This document shows positions 6,136 through 6,863 of a stretch of 6,863 bases of DNA, one piece after another; the stretch's first letter is position 1, and every line of letters begins with the position of its first letter. The stretch is from Anaerolineae bacterium. Lineage in GTDB: Bacteria; Chloroflexota; Anaerolineae; 4572-78; NAK82. Location of the stretch: positions 1-6,863 of the forward strand of contig JAUVRU010000115.1 of assembly GCA_030597485.1 (NCBI GenBank). The letters are read 5' to 3'. The notes under the pieces are model-generated. The model was not told the DNA's origin and did not search any database. It saw only the letters and a list, made by a program, of their open reading frames with translations. A program made the translations under genes and the position numbers.

Positions 6136-6164
6136 AACAATTCACGTTCCGTGACCATTTACCA

Positions 6165-6192
6165 ACTATACACGAAGGACACGAAGAAACAA
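6165..6192 (-). promoter_or_regulatory. Candidate promoter for the SDR gene
   Basis: Leftward TTGTTT (6192-6187), a 16-nt spacer, then TATAGT (6170-6165), with a predicted start near 6158 and a leader of about 22 nt. The spacer coincides exactly with one arm (6171-6186) of the 6171-6233 inverted repeat. The -10 is five of six to consensus; the -35 only three of six. Confidence 0.35.
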
Positions 6193-6233
6193 AAACCGCA
6201 CCTGCGGAGCCGTGTCCCCTCGTGTCCTCCGTG
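6171..6233. repeat. 16-bp inverted repeat between the MBL and SDR genes
   Basis: CACGAAGGACACGAAG (6171-6186) and CCTCGTGTCCTCCGTG (6218-6233) are complementary at 14 of 16 positions. On the rightward strand the two exceptions are A-C mismatches; in leftward RNA both become G-U wobbles, so the stem is unbroken in the sense of the flanking genes. Each arm also contains an internal near-repeat (CACGAAGGA / CACGAAG). A smaller hairpin with a T-run lies in its loop. Confidence 0.75.
6187..6207 (-). terminator. Candidate intrinsic terminator after the MBL gene
   Basis: Read leftwards, CCGC-AGGT-GCGG (6207-6196; 4 bp with a tetraloop, or 5 bp with 2 nt) is followed directly by TTTTTGTTT (6195-6187). 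It lies about 90 nt after the MBL stop. The stem is short but the U-tract is good. It overlaps the candidate -35 of the SDR promoter, so termination and re-initiation would meet here. Confidence 0.4.
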
Positions 6234-6294
6234 CACTGAGTGAGTTGTTCCGAATGCGACAAGATGCACCCGTCGGGTCTGGTCCCCACTCCTG

Positions 6295-6863
6295 TCAGTC
6301 GCCGACGACCACGCCGTCGGCAAAGCGCTCCAGCAGAACCGGGTCGTGGGGTGGCACCACGATGTCGGCCACTTCCCGAACGCGCCCCATCGCCTGGTGA
6401 CATTGGATGATGTCCAACGCCAGGCCAATGGGATGATTCTTCTCCAGATTCTCGTAGTAGAACACTGTGTCGCCCGGGAAGACGGCCAAGCCCTGCTTGG
6501 TCTGGACGGTGATTGCCTGGGAACACATCGTGTGCCCCCCCACGTAGAACGCGCCAATGCCGGGTACGATCTCAGGCGCTTCGTCGTCCACCAAAATCAA
6601 TCGGACCCGCGCCTCACCGGCCAGGTAGGCCAACACATCACGGGGGAAGAGGACGCCGGGCACCAGGTCGTCCACCGGCGGATCCAGCGTAAGATGCCAG
6701 CCAGTGCGTGACACGACAAACCTGGCATTGGGAAACAGCTTGACGTTCGAGCAATGATCGTAGTGCAGATGAGACAGGAAAACATATGCCACGTCCGCGG
6801 GATCGAGCCCCGCGTTTCGCAGCAGCAGCGGTATGTTCTGCGGTTCCATATCCATGCGGAATC
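6295..6863 (-). CDS. Metallo-beta-lactamase-fold hydrolase (lactonase-like), N-terminus cut by window edge
   Basis: The C-terminal 188 or so residues of an MBL-fold hydrolase; the frame stays open to the right edge, so the true start lies outside the window. Counting from the first in-window ATG (6855), the metal motif is SHLHYDH (28-34, with H29, H31, D33 and H34). It is followed by H108 (GGHTMCSQ), D129 (FPGDT) and H170 (PPHDP). The full dizinc ligand set is therefore present and the enzyme should be active. The arrangement, with FPNARFVVSR (41-50) after the motif and no extra C-terminal domain, resembles N-acyl-homoserine lactonase-like and related MBL esterases or lactonases. The substrate cannot be assigned. 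The ATG at 6855 is unlikely to be the start because the family's first beta strands and the Asp-x-Gly segment normally precede it. No signal peptide can be assessed. Confidence 0.88.
   Translation of the reverse strand, partial: FRMDMEPQNIPLLLRNAGLDPADVAYVFLSHLHYDHCSNVKLFPNARFVVSRTGWHLTLDPPVDDLVPGVLFPRDVLAYLAGEARVRLILVDDEAPEIVPGIGAFYVGGHTMCSQAITVQTKQGLAVFPGDTVFYYENLEKNHPIGLALDIIQCHQAMGRVREVADIVVPPHDPVLLERFADGVVVGD

Noticed and set aside
6142..6154. TCACG-TTC-CGTGA dyad as an operator or RBS-masking hairpin of the SDR gene
   Set aside because: Arms are only 5 bp and no Shine-Dalgarno is recognisable there to be masked; too weak to call as a feature.

Overview
This window carries six protein genes (two of them cut by the window edges) at about 60% GC, with good Shine-Dalgarno sites and several recognisable sigma70-type promoters. 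It is clearly bacterial. The gene types, a glycogen-type glgC, a sugar-kinase/uridylyltransferase fusion, and intergenic inverted repeats would suit a Chloroflexota-like (Anaerolineae-type) soil, sediment or water bacterium, but that placement is only an inference; no taxonomic marker gene is present.

Layout. At the left edge, the first 38 codons of a beta-hydroxyacid (3-hydroxyisobutyrate-type) dehydrogenase read leftwards, apparently from a rare CTG start. A 357-bp divergent intergenic region (115-471) follows. It contains a six-unit 19-bp tandem repeat, a leftward promoter abutting that array, a 45-nt bulged hairpin, and a near-consensus rightward promoter. The rightward promoter drives glgC (472-1740, ADP-glucose pyrophosphorylase), the only rightward gene. 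A short convergent gap separates it from a leftward block of four genes. In transcription order (right to left) these are a metallo-beta-lactamase-fold hydrolase cut by the right edge (6295-6863), an SDR oxidoreductase (5389-6135), a 640-residue GHMP sugar kinase fused to a GalU-type uridylyltransferase (3272-5194), and an M24 'pita-bread' family protein with a degenerate metal site (1811-3022).

The leftward genes lie 160-250 bp apart. Two of the three gaps hold a recognisable promoter -10, and each holds its own inverted repeat, so they look more like separately controlled neighbours than one tight operon.

How the genes may work together. Two enzymes make activated sugars: GlgC makes ADP-glucose for glycogen or trehalose-type polymers. 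The fusion should phosphorylate a free sugar at C1 and then convert the sugar-1-phosphate to a UDP-sugar on the same polypeptide. The SDR could oxidise or reduce a sugar or polyol, but its substrate cannot be read from the sequence. The MBL and M24 proteins have no obvious link to this pathway.

The items most worth a second look are the kinase-uridylyltransferase fusion, the M24 protein lacking metal ligands, the 19-bp repeat array in a probable 5' leader, and the different palindromic elements in the intergenic gaps.
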